Assembly: GCA_950022295.1 (NCBI GenBank)
Contig: OX465598.1
Span: 344,423,324 to 344,487,323, forward strand
Direction: 5' to 3'
Origin: Bromus sterilis
Taxonomy: Eukaryota > Streptophyta > Magnoliopsida > Poales > Poaceae
DNA: 64,000 bases
Below, piece after piece: positions 22,915-33,520 of the stretch. Below the pieces are notes generated by a model. That model did not search any database and had not been told where the DNA came from. It worked only from the letters and a program-made list of their open reading frames with translations. The position numbers and the translations under genes were made by a program. How positions within the stretch are numbered: position 1 is the first letter of the stretch; every line of letters begins with the position of its first letter.

Positions 22915-24126
22915 CTACTGCCCCCAGGAGCCTCCTGCTCCGGGGTAAGGGTAAGTCCAGGTGTCGTATGAGCCCTCCAGTGCGTACACCGAGGTCCTCA
23001 GATCCTCCCAAGAGGAAGGTCCTGCGCTCCAAGCGGAAGAAGATCCCTCGCCATGCTCGGTGAAGGGTTCTCCCTGGAAAGGTGGGAACTCACCATGCTC
23101 CTCCTCGTCGGGCACAACCCCCTCCATGGGGTTATGCGGCTGGTAATTAGCCATGAACTCATCTAACTGAATTTCGTTGAACGACCATCCGTTCCTGCGA
23201 GTGTTATCAAACAAAAGTGGTGCAGGTAGACGGACCTCACGAGTAATAGTCCTTTCAAACCTCAAAATATAATCAAGGTTACCAAACTGAGAAGTCATGG
23301 TAACAAACTTATGCCTCTTCATAGCCGCAAGATCGAGACTCGCGTATGAAAAGGGAACATCATCAGGATGCGGGGTGCGCTCAAGAGACTCAAGGATAAG
23401 TGTGGCGTAAACGCCACCATATAAATCTCCCTTGTTATTGTTCGTAACAAGACGCCGAGCAATCAAGTCACCCACATTATACTCAATCTTACCAGAGAGG
23501 GCGTTCGCATAAATGGCGAAGTCCGGTGCAGAACCGTTGCTCGTGTTGTCACGAGCCAACACCCCTCTAGCAACAAAATACGCAAAATACCTGAGGTGTG
23601 GAAACAAGATGCTGGAAATCTTTGTGCGCCGAATACCGGTCTCCTCTTGGCAGCAAAGGGAGTTGAAGAGGGTCCTCAACCCGGAAGGCTGCATGGTCAT
23701 CTTAGCTGTCTGACCAACGTTCGACACACCTATTATATCACAAAACTGTGCCAAAGACATGGTTATGAGATCATTATAAAGTTTGAACTCGACGGTTCCA
23801 GCATCGTGGTTATAGCAAAAACTGTTAACAAAACAGGAGGTAAGCTTTTTGTATTGCACCACACGGCATAAAGCTAGCCGTGTCAAACCTGCATTGGCAC
23901 AAAGGCCGTAAAATTCCTCCTAAATTCCTGCAGCTGTAAGTAAATCATCGCACTGATACATCATTGCGCATGCTGGATTTGTTTCTTCCAACAGCTCCAG
24001 GGGCACATGATCTTCATTGTAGCTCACCCTAACTGCTGAGGGTGAAGCTGCAGCTCTAGTGACTCGATCGGAGCGCTCGGGTTTCTTCTTCCCAAGCCAC
24101 CCCTTTGCTTTTCCAAAGAGACTCAT
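22915..24126 (-). pseudogene. Extra ORF of element D, 403 codons with one nonsense codon
   Basis: The ATG at 24126 is chosen because it begins the homology with E, lies two bases after a splice acceptor and opens MSLFGKAKGWLGKKKPERSD. One TAG (23920-23922) replaces what is an asparagine codon in E; otherwise the frame is open to the stop at 22915. The basic N-terminus (KKKPERSDRVTRAA) could favour nucleic-acid or nuclear targeting. The middle holds CRVVQYKKLTSCFVNSFCYN and TVEFKLYNDLITMSLAQFCD, and the end is rich in S, G, W, Y. It sits 3' of protease on the sense strand, where other elements have RT or env-like genes. It may relate to Athila ORF1-like proteins; function unknown. Confidence 0.78.
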
Positions 24127-24128
24127 TT

Positions 24129-24348
24129 CTGAAATTTTTTACAATTCACAAAAACAAGAATTTAAGCAAAGTGAGTTGAGGCAAACTACTCTACTCACTT
24201 ACTATAGGCATAAACTTGCATCAAAACTTGGAAAATAAATTTCTACACATGCATGCAAGCTCATATGAACAGCACCAAGAGCTACTAAGTACTCAAAAAT
24301 GAGGCCACCAATCAAAAATCTAATTGGAGGGGTGAAGGAGTTACATAC
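24129..24348 (-). other. Probable spliceosomal intron (220 nt) in the 5' UTR of D's extra ORF
   Basis: On the sense strand the donor is CTCCCTG|GTATGT (24348) and the acceptor TTTCAG|AAATGAG (24129), ending two bases before the ATG. Element E has CTCCCTG joined directly to AAATGAG (17090-17101), so the segment is missing with exact GT-AG borders and no target duplication. The intron has T-rich sequence before the acceptor and branch-like CTCAAC / ACTCAC near 24171-24181. Confidence 0.85.
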
Positions 24349-24852
24349 CAGGGAGTATTTGCCCAAAATCTTAGCTCAAATGATGGGTCAATGAGAGAGA
24401 TCGAAATTCTGGACGGAGGGCAGCAAGAACGCAAGAACAAAGTGCAGAACTCGTGTTTTTGGAGAGAGAGAAGGGAGGAGGAAGAAGACTTACCTGGCTG
24501 GCTGCCCTGTGGGCCCCAGGCGCCCTGTGGGCGCGGCCAGGGGCCATGCCGCGCCAGTAAGAATTTTTTTAATATAATTTTTTTGGAATTTTCCTGACAA
24601 CTTCACTGTTGAGAATTTTTCGAAGTCCAAAAAGCTGCAAAACTTTCTGAAAACTTGAAACAGTGATTAGAGTTGTGAAGTTTCAAAAACATATAAACTT
24701 GGTACATCAAGGAGAATAAAAGCTAAAGAAAATGAAAACATAACAAGCTACACTTTTTGCCTGTATAAAACATGCTTACTAGCAAGGTTGATCAAGTCTT
24801 ACCAACAAACCGGCGATATATAGAGCAAAAAGTCTCACCTCTCATGAAGTGA
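24349..24852 (-). other. Leader between protease and extra ORF in D
   Basis: It contains the GC-rich GGCGCCCTGTGGGCGCG at 24519-24535, shared with E and with the E LTR, then a CT-rich leader. A consensus donor CAG|GTAAGT occurs at 24488-24496 on the sense strand without an evident partner acceptor other than the one at 24129. Confidence 0.55.
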
Positions 24853-25264
24853 TCATTGCACCTTTACTTTAATGGACATTGTCCCCACCATGATGGTTTT
24901 GTGTTTGTGGTGCACATGTAAATGACAATCCCATTCTCCAATCTTTACGGACTCAATATTCTCTATAGATTTGAGGCCATGCCTCTTGTCAATCTTCTTC
25001 GGAAAATACACCGTGTGTTCTTTGTCATTCACGTTGAAAGTAACCTTTCCTTTATTGCAATCAATAATAGCACCTGCGGTGTTAAGAAAAGGTTTACCAA
25101 GAATAATAGACATGCTCCTATCCTCGGGCAAGTCAAGCACAAAAAAATCAGTAAGGATTAAACAATGAGCAACTTCAACGGGAACATCCTCACAAATACC
25201 TATGGGAACGACTGTTGACTTGTCAGCCATCTGAAGAGAGATATCTGTAGGGATTAGTTTTTCT
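24853..25264 (-). pseudogene. pro: Protease C-terminal part of D
   Basis: Second half of D's aspartic protease, cut from the first half by a hAT-like insertion; 25257-25264 is one TSD copy. Visible motifs are ISLQMADKST and IILGKPFLNTAGAIID, and the product ends TMSIKVKVQ. No RT follows. It is collinear with 17638-18050 of E. Confidence 0.85.
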
Positions 25265-26164
25265 CAATGTTCACGAAATCGGTAATCGGTAACGGCTCGG
25301 TCAGCCGGGGAGTAGGGATGAATCGTGAATCGGCCGATTAATCGGAATTAATCGGTCGACCATTAATCGGTCAACTTTTTTTATAAAACTTAAAATCTCA
25401 GTTTTGACATCAAATTTTGGCCACTGAAAAATGTAATAACCTTGTTGTTCATCAGTGCATATGTTTGGTACATTGTTGTTCCAGTATTTTGGCTTTCAAT
25501 ATGACCTTAAATGAACAAATAATCAACATGAAAGTTCTTCGTATCAGAAAAATGAACAACTTTCGTGTTTTTACTTTTTGATCCAAGGTCATATGACCTC
25601 TGAATTCAAAAAACTGCATTGTGTTCATCAGTGCATATGTCGATACATTTCTGTTCTAGTATTCTGGACGTCAATATGACCATAAATAAAAAAATGATTA
25701 ACATGAAAGTTCTTCTTATCGAACAAACTAACAATTTTCATGTTTTGAATTTTGTGATCCGGCGTCATATGTGACCTCTGAATTTAAAAAAACTGCACTA
25801 TGGTCATCGGTGCATATGTCTTATACATTGTTGTTCTAGTGTTCTAGCCTTCAATATGACCTTAAATGGAAACATGATTAATAGGACAGTTCTTCGTATC
25901 GAAAAAACGAACAACTTTCATGTTTTGGCATTTTTTATCCGAGGTCATATGTGACCTCTGAATTCAAAAAATTGCACCGTGTTACCCCTTAAGAGTTTGC
26001 GATTAATCATTTTATGGCTGATTAATCGGTCTGGCAACGATTAATCGGCCGATTAATCGTCAGAACGAGTAACATGAACGATTAGGTGTAATCTTCAAGG
26101 TGAGGGACCGAGTAGCAATTAATCGGATGATTAATCGCTGACTCGGCCGATTTTTTGAACATTG
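25265..26164. mobile_element. 900-bp non-autonomous hAT-like DNA transposon
   Basis: The ends are CAATGTTCACGAAATCGG and its inverted copy CAATGTTCAAAAAATCGG, an 18-bp terminal inverted repeat with two mismatches. Flanks are an 8-bp TSD GTTTTTCT (25257-25264 and 26165-26172), typical of hAT. ATTAATCG motifs are clustered near both ends, and the centre holds three tandem repeats of about 176-180 bp. No transposase ORF. It interrupts D's protease, so it arrived after D's ancestor was functional. Confidence 0.88.
25447..25983. repeat. Three ~178-bp tandem repeats inside the hAT-like element
   Basis: Units start at about 25447, 25623 and 25802. Each begins near TCATCRGTGCATATG, passes TCAATATGACC, and ends with TCATATG..GACCTCTGAAT before an A-rich tract. 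Confidence 0.85.
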
Positions 26165-27135
26165 GTTTTTCTAAACATAATCTCTTGTAAAGAGAAAAGG
26201 GCATGACACTCACTCCTGCTCCAAGATCACATAAAGCAGTCCTGACATAATTATTCTTTTTGGAACAAGGAATGATGGGTATACCTGGATCACCAAGCTT
26301 CTCAGGAATCTTGCCACTGAAAGAGTAGTTAGCAAGCATAGTAGATATTGCTTCATTAGGATCTTTTATTTTATTTGTAACAATATCTTTCATATATCTC
26401 GAATAAGGAGGTAACTTAATAGCATCAGTCAAAGGAATTTGAAGAAAAAGAGGTTTCATCCAGTCACCAAACTTATTGTAATGCTCTTCTTCTTTAGTTT
26501 TGAGAGATTTACCTGGAAAGGGCATGGGTTTCTGCAGCCATGGTTCTCGTTCCTTCCCATGTCTTCTTGCGATAAAATCTTCTCTAGTGTATTTCTTGCG
26601 TTTGTTGGGTGCTTCTTCTTCTCGAAATTTAGGTGGATCATTCTTTTCACCATCCTTTTCAGGCTCAGCACCGTCTTCAGTCTCAGCATCGGAGGTAGAT
26701 ATACTATTTGGATCAATGGAATTATCAGCCTCTTTGTGCTTCTTCGTCTTCTTCGGAGAGCTAACAATGTATTCCTCCTATATTTGAGAATCTTGCTCGA
26801 TCCTCTTAGGATGCCCCTCCGGATAGAGAGGATCTTGATTGCTAGTTCTCCCTCGGGTTTTAATCCCGAAGGCCTGTATATCCTGTTTGGCATTATTAGC
26901 AAGCAAATCTTTTTGCACATTAGAAATTTGATCAAGTTGAGTTTGCACCATATGCAAATGCTTCACAAGACATTTAACATCATTAACTGTTCTACCTAGA
27001 ACATCAAGCAAACTTTTGATAGCAAGGGAATTATCATGCAACTGACTTTGTATCCTCTCATTAAAGTGATTTTGCTTCATAATGAAATTATCAAGCTCAT
27101 CTAAACATTGATCAGGAGGCTTACCATGAGGAATG
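26165..27135 (-). pseudogene. gag-pro: gag C-terminus and protease N-terminus of D
   Basis: Continues D's gag after the insertion of C. Sense order: a coiled-coil-like segment (NHFNERIQSQLHDNSLAIKS), a lysine-rich linker, then the protease catalytic motif ALCDLGAGVSVMPFSLYKRL, at which point the hAT-like element intervenes. One nonsense codon (TAG, 26775-26777) lies in the linker; otherwise one frame runs through. 27131-27135 (GAATG) is the left TSD copy of C. Confidence 0.85.
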
Positions 27136-28752
27136 TGATACAGAGTGGCAACTCTCCTCGTTGGTTACCCCCAGTGGAAGGTGAGATGCAGTGTAGCAGC
27201 AAGTTTCCCTTAGCAAAGATGCTAAGGTTCAGTATCGAACCAGTAGGACTCCAAGAGATACAAGTAGGTGTCACGGTGCTTGACATGGACCTGCACACAG
27301 ATACAATAACTTTGCTCCCAACGAGTACAGAGGAGTTGTCAATTCCTCCGGCCTTGCTGTTTACAAAGGATCAACGCAAGAGATAAAAGTGGAACTAAAA
27401 GTAAAGACTGAAAGTAAACTAAGGGTGTAAACAATAATGTGAAGATGGACCGGGGTCCCGTGATTTTCACTAGTGATGTCTCTCTCACAAAAGACGATAG
27501 TGCTAGCGAGGAAAAAAATCACAGCTGGGCAATTAACAGAATTATGAAGGCACCACAATGATAACTATGCTGCAAAGAAAGGAAGGGCTCAAAAGCAATG
27601 GGCAGTATGCCAAGGTAAGTATACCGAAATCCAACTGCATCTACTACGAATCATCCACCTTGAGATATCTATCCAGAACATCTCGCTGGTATTAAGTTGT
27701 GAATCCCACCCAAAGTGTAAACTCAAAGCGCAATAGACAAGTGCATTAAAAGAACTTTGCGTAAAGTAAACAATCCTTGCACCCGCGGGTACAAGCACCG
27801 TTGTTTTATCCCTGGTGGCAACAACACATCCCCTAGTCTCCTGTTTCTGTCACTCAAGCTAGACATCAGGGGGTTGAACCCACAGTCAAGCATAACGCTC
27901 CCTCTTGGAGTTGCAAGCAAACTACTTGGCCAAAGCAAAATACTGCAACGGAGAACATGCAAGAATTTACTCAAGAACAAAATATAAAATAGAAGAACCA
28001 AATATATTACTCATCACAATTTGAACATAGTCTCATAATCCATCAGATCCTAGCAAACTCAGCATCAACAGCAGAAATTACAAAAGTGCCTCGATCATGT
28101 GAGGCAGCTCACGAGGTCTCGAAAGTGGAAGCACAAAGAGGGGAGAGGTACATCACATAGCTACTGGTCACGGACCCATGGTCCAAAGGGGACTACTCAC
28201 AGCACATACGGGAGGCGTTCATGGCTATGGATGGTCTCCCGGAGGGGGTTCCTCCACCCGGCAGGGTGCCGGGGCAGCTTCTCCAGGCAGCCCCGATCTT
28301 GAAACGGCGGCGGCGGCGGTACAGAGGTGAGTTCGCGGAAAAGAGATCGATATTAGGGGTTTCCACCCCGAGGGCTAAATATAGGCGGAGGGGGGTGTCG
28401 AGAGGACCCACCAGGCAGCCAGGAGGCCTCCTGGCGCGGCCTAGGGTGGGGCCGCGCCAGTGACCCTCCTAGTCTCCTGGTGGTGGCCCGCCTCCGCTAC
28501 CTTGGTGATTCCGGAAACTTCCGGGTCGCTGATTTTTTATCTGTTTTTTCCGGATTTTTTGGAGCACTTTTAATGGCCGAAAGCCTGAAATCCAAAAACA
28601 GCAGAAAACAGCAACTGGAAGCTGGGTGCACTGGGTTAATATATTAGTCCAAATATGCTCAAAAGTGTATGAAACTTCAAGCAAATCATGGCAAAGTCAC
28701 ACAAAACATGCATGGAGCAAACATAAATTATAGATACGTTTGGGACGTATCA
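27136..28752 (-). repeat. 3' LTR of C
   Basis: 1617 bp, ending ...ACTCTGTATCA on the minus strand and starting TGATACGTCCCAAACGTATC. TATA-like TATATTTA at 28376-28383. It differs from its partner (1611 bp) at several sites in the first 200 bp compared, so it is clearly older than Z. Confidence 0.9.
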
Positions 28753-28766
28753 ACATCCCCAAGCTT
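28753..28766 (-). other. Polypurine tract of C
   Basis: AAGCTTGGGGATGT on the minus strand, abutting the LTR. Confidence 0.78.
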
Positions 28767-31650
28767 AATTCCTGCTCGTCCTCGAGTAGGTAAATGATAA
28801 CAAGCATAATTTCTGTGGTGACATGCCACACAACCATTTAAGGACTTTTAAGTAAAGCAATCAAAGCATGCAATTCAATTCAAGTCTTAACAAGGTAGAG
28901 TCTATATTAGCATTGACACAAGCAACAAAAGAACAAAAGGTGCAAGAGCTCTCGCTGTCCGTGACTCGAATGTCTCCAGATGGTGTTTGCATGCAAGCTG
29001 GGGACTGGGAAAAAGAGAGAAAAAAGGTTGTTGAGAACAAATATCTACTAAAGTTTCAGACTTAGTCTCCTTTGGATTCTTATCTTGACTCGTCCCCAGA
29101 CCACTAGCCAGGTACATGTCAAACTGATCCACTCCCTTTCGATATTTTGAGCACTCATGCAATGGATGAGCGTGAGCAAGAAAGTAGACACCTAAAAGGC
29201 GAAACAGAAAGAAGGTGGAGGAGGAAGACAAAAAGGTGTGAAAGGCTCACATCAATGAGGACAATCATAGGCGAGAGAAGGCCATATGATAGATATGATG
29301 TGAGGAGTAGGGATTGCCATGCCACGGCTGCACATGTGAGCTAAAAACTCTCCAAGGGAACTAGTGGGGGTGCATCTAACTTTCTTGCTCAAGAAGACCT
29401 AGAGCTCGTTTGAGGAGGCTCATCATTGGAATATACAAGCCAAATTCTATAGTGTGAAGGTCCCCACATAGCTATATGCATGATGATGATATCTATGGAG
29501 TACAAGGGATAGAGGATGAAGTAGTAGTGTGGATCTCTCAAAAGGAATAGTAGTGTGCCCCCTTTCTCTCTTTTTATTTTTCTTTTTCTCTTTTTTCTAT
29601 TTTTTGTATTTTTTGGTGGCCTCAATGGCTCTTTCTATTTCTCTCATTTGTCCTCTTTGGGATCTTTTGATTTTGTCTTCTTTGGGATATTTTCCTCACT
29701 TTAGGGGCAACACTCTATATTTTACAAGCATATAGGAGATCTTTCACACTTTACAAAGGTACTCACATAAAGAAGATATAACTATCATGATGCAAATGTA
29801 TGCCTCTGCCAGGATAGCAGGATATGCAATGATACCAGCGCGTCATGTAGCAATGATTAGGGAAAGGCCCAACTGGCATGCGACTCATCGATCAAGCAAG
29901 TAGTATGTATGACATGAGCATCAAGTCATGAGAAGGTGGATGTTGCATGGAAATGTATCTCGGAAAGGCTATGGAAATGCCTTGTAGGTAGGTATGGTGG
30001 CTGTTTTGAGGAAAGATATAAGGAGGCTTATGATGACAGGGCGTATCGTGCCAAGGGTTTGGATGCACCGGCGAAGTATGCGCCAACTCTCAAGGTGAGA
30101 AATGGCAATGCACGGTACCGAAGAGGCTAGAAAAACTATAGGTGGGTGGAAGTGTCAACTTTCGAATACTCACATTAGTCCGAAGAACTCATGCACTTAT
30201 TATCGGTAACACTCAATCTAATCAGGAGGTTCACAAAGAGACAAGTACCCCGAGGAGGAGTGTATGGTGGTTTGGTTATCCTTGCGCATCCTCGACTCAT
30301 GGTACGTGAGTGTACTCTAATATTCGAACCCTCCAGAGGTTGGTGATCCATCTAGTAGCTAGAGTTCTCAACAGGGGTTTTTGGTTTTCGAAAATCACAC
30401 GGATTGCCCAAAATACGACATCTATCACTAATAGGCTCGAGCTCTTGACACCAAAAGTTCAAACATTACTCTAGTCAATACCTCAAAACTATTGCAAGTT
30501 ACTACTACAAAGAGAATAGCAACTTCAACTACCTACTTCTAGTCAAGACACAAAACTCAGTGCAACAGGCAAACTCTCTAACAAGATAAAACATGCAACC
30601 TATAGAAATTTCAACCTAAAAAAAAATAAAAGCTCTAGAAAGACTAAAGCACTACAACTAAACAGAGCAGCAGCTAAGAAAAGAAAAAGAACAACTCAGA
30701 GCTAAAAGAATAAGCATGCAAATCCTATGAGGAGTTCTAGTTCAAGCGGAGCGTGTATCTCTCCCACACAAAAGAGTAAGCTGGGGTCTAACTTGTTACT
30801 ACAGCAAACAAAGCAAAAACAAACCTAGAAAAGTAAAGAGCGAGATGCTCCAAGCATAGCACACAACGCATGAAGTGATAAAAAATATAGTACAACGAGG
30901 GACGAACTGATAATTGTTGATGAAGAAGGGGATGCACGGGGGCATCCCCAAGCTTAGACTCTTGAGTCTCCTTTAATATTTATTGGGGGTGCACATGGGC
31001 ATCCCCAAGGTTGAGCGTTTGACACTCCAAGATCTTCTTTCATCATCTTCCATCGCGCACTTGAAAACTCCCTTCAAACATAACTCATTGTAGACTGATT
31101 AGAGAGGTTAGTGCCCTACTAAAATAATTCTTTTCTCTACTGAAAATAAAGATAATCTTGAAGATCTACTGTTTTTATAGAGTGCCAAAAGGTTTTTGTA
31201 AATAAAAAGCAAGCTTAAGGTTTGCAAAACGAAGAAAAGGCAAAACAGGACAGAACCTGTGAAAAAAAGACCAGCAGGTAGAAATATTTCTTTAGGGATA
31301 CTTCTGCAACTCAAATAAAAAAACTCAGAACATACGAAAGTTTCGTAATTTTGTAGAGCACGCTGTGTAAAAAATTCAGCTCAAAAATATGAACTGGGAT
31401 TTTTCGCTGATTTTTCCCGTCACTAGGACAGAATCTGTTTTCTGGACATCATGTCACAACTTTCACTTCCCTTGTTGTATGAGGCTATAAAAGGCACAAA
31501 GCTTGAAAAGTAAAGATACAATGATGTGGCTACAGTAGTAACAATTATCAAGACCACTAAGAACAGAAGAAAAGAAAAAATAAAAACCTAAATTCGTTGC
31601 GGGCTGCCTCCCGAAAGCGATTCTTTAGAGTCATTAGCTAGGCTTAAAGC
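28767..31650 (-). other. 3' non-coding module of C
   Basis: 2.9 kb shared with A, F, G, H and I, with no supported gene. It contains the perfect hairpin GGGGATGC..GCATCCCC at 30928-30949 and a degraded one near 30985-31007, and begins (sense) near 31620 with the conserved CGGGAGGCAGCCCG stem. Confidence 0.72.
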
Positions 31651-31656
31651 AGAAGA

Positions 31657-33520
31657 TCAAGTCTTTTCAAGAGAATAACTAGCCCGTGTGACAGACTCAA
31701 AAGGTAACTTAATCTTTTTCGTAGTGAAATGTTCCATCCCTTTCTTGAGAGGGAATTGGAATTTGATATGCCCCTCTTTCATGTCAATAACATCACCAAC
31801 TGTGCAAAGAAAAGGACGTCCCAAAATAATTGGACAAGAGGGCTCACACTCAATGTCCATAATAGTGAAGTCAATGGGAACATAATTGTCATTGACAATG
31901 ATAAGAACATCTTCAATCTTCCCCAAAGGCTTCTTTACGGAAGAATCAACAAGACGAACACCAAAAGAATTGGGATCAAAAGATTTCAATTCAAGCATAT
32001 CATACATTCTTTTGGGCATAACAGAGGTACTTGCTCCAACATCACAAAGAGCATAACAAGAGAAGCTATTCAATTTGATTTTTATCATAGGATCCCAACC
32101 ATCTTCTAGCTTCCTAGGTATGGAGGCTTCTAGTCTAAGCTTCTCCTCCCTAACTTTGATTAGAGCATTGGTGATATGCTCTGTGAAGGCAAGAATAAGT
32201 GTGCTAGTGTGGGGGTCTCTAGACATCTTGTGTAGGAAACCAATAACTTCAGGTAAAGCGCAGTTGTCAAAGTCTAGGTCACTACTATCTATCAAGGAGG
32301 TAGTGATATCATTTAGGTTCACTTGTTTGAAAGACTCTATGTTCTTAGAGGTTTCTTCATCTATGGTTGAGGTGGTATCATCACCATTGGTAGGTCCAGT
32401 GGGACTAGGGGTGTGATGGGTGCTAACAATTTGGACATCCTCAACTACTTGGATAGTGGCTACTGTGTGGTAGGTAGTAAGGCTCTTAATTCTCTCTTCT
32501 TCCTCCCTTTCTCTGGCCCATATCTCTTTTAGTTGTCCCAACATCCTAATGTTTTCATTAATTTGGACTTGGATGGCATTCATAGGAGTGGTCTTCCTCT
32601 CCTCGGGGGGAGAAGTTCTAATCTTCAGCATCTCTACATCATGGGCTATGTTGTCTACCTTCGAAGAGAGGATATCTAATTTATCTAATTTCTCTTCCAC
32701 ACTCTTGTTCAAGGCTTATTGGGTAGTGATAAAGTCTTTGAGCAAGGTCTCTAGTTCAAAGGTGGAGTTTTTGGTGCCAGGATAAGTGTTGTTGTTCCCA
32801 TAGTTGTTGGATGGGAAAGGCCTAGGGTTGTTGCTACCAAAATTACTCCTATAAGCATTATTGTTGAAGTTGTTTCTAGAGACAAAGTTCACATCTACTT
32901 GTTCTTGAGCAACCAAAGAATTTAAAGGAACATCCTGAGGATCAACAGGAGCTTGCTTGGTAAGTAGAGACATGATAAGGTCAACCTTTTCATTTAGAGA
33001 GGAGATCTCCTCGACAGAATTTACCTTCTTACCAGTTGGAGATCTTTCGGTGTGCCACTGAGAGTAGTTCAACATCATCTCATCAAGTAGCTTTGTGGCA
33101 GCACCAAGTGTGGTTGACATAAAAGTTCCTCCCGCGGCCGAATCTAACAGGTTCCGCGAGGTAAAGTTCAAGCCTACATAAAAAGTCTGGATAACCATCC
33201 AGGTAGTCAGTCCATGTGTGGGGCAGTTCTTGACAAGCGTCTTCATACGTTCCCATGCCTAGGCAACGTGTTCATTATCCAATTGCCTGAAATTCATAAT
33301 GTTACTCCTCAATTGAATAATTTTAGCAGGGGGATAGTACTTCCCTATAAAAGCATCTATGCATTTACTCCAAGAATCGATACTGTTCTTGGGTAAGGAT
33401 TGCAGCCACTCCTTGGCTCTTCTTCTCAAAGAGAAAGGAAAAAGCTTCAGCTTGACGATGTCTCCATCCACTTCCTTGTACTATTGCATATCACAGAGCT
33501 CGATAAAACTGTTTAAGTGC
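31657..33520 (-). pseudogene. gag-pro: gag-protease of element C, main part, three nonsense codons
   Basis: Sense order: gag core (KLFPFSLRRRAKEWLQSLP, FIGKYYPPAKIIQLRSNI), then FYVGLNFTSRNLLDSAAGGT, an asparagine-rich linker (NNFNNNAYRSNFGSNN), a coiled-coil-like part, and an aspartic protease with ALCDVGASTSVMPKRMYDML and later CPIILGRPFLCTVGDVIDM. In-frame stops are TAG near 33481, TAG near 33256 (tryptophan position, AWERM context) and TAA near 32713 (H has lysine there). There is no frameshift and no RT after protease. The first ~58 codons are at 44401-44576, separated by element A. 33516-33520 is a TSD copy. Confidence 0.87.

Noticed and set aside
24129..24348. Reading the D-specific 220 bp as a small transposon insertion
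   Set aside because: There is no target duplication or inverted repeat, and its borders fit GT-AG exactly; an intron is simpler, though not proven.
26456..26935. 159-codon minus-strand ORF
   Set aside because: Out-of-frame shadow of the lysine-rich linker of D's gag; the true frame passes through with one stop.
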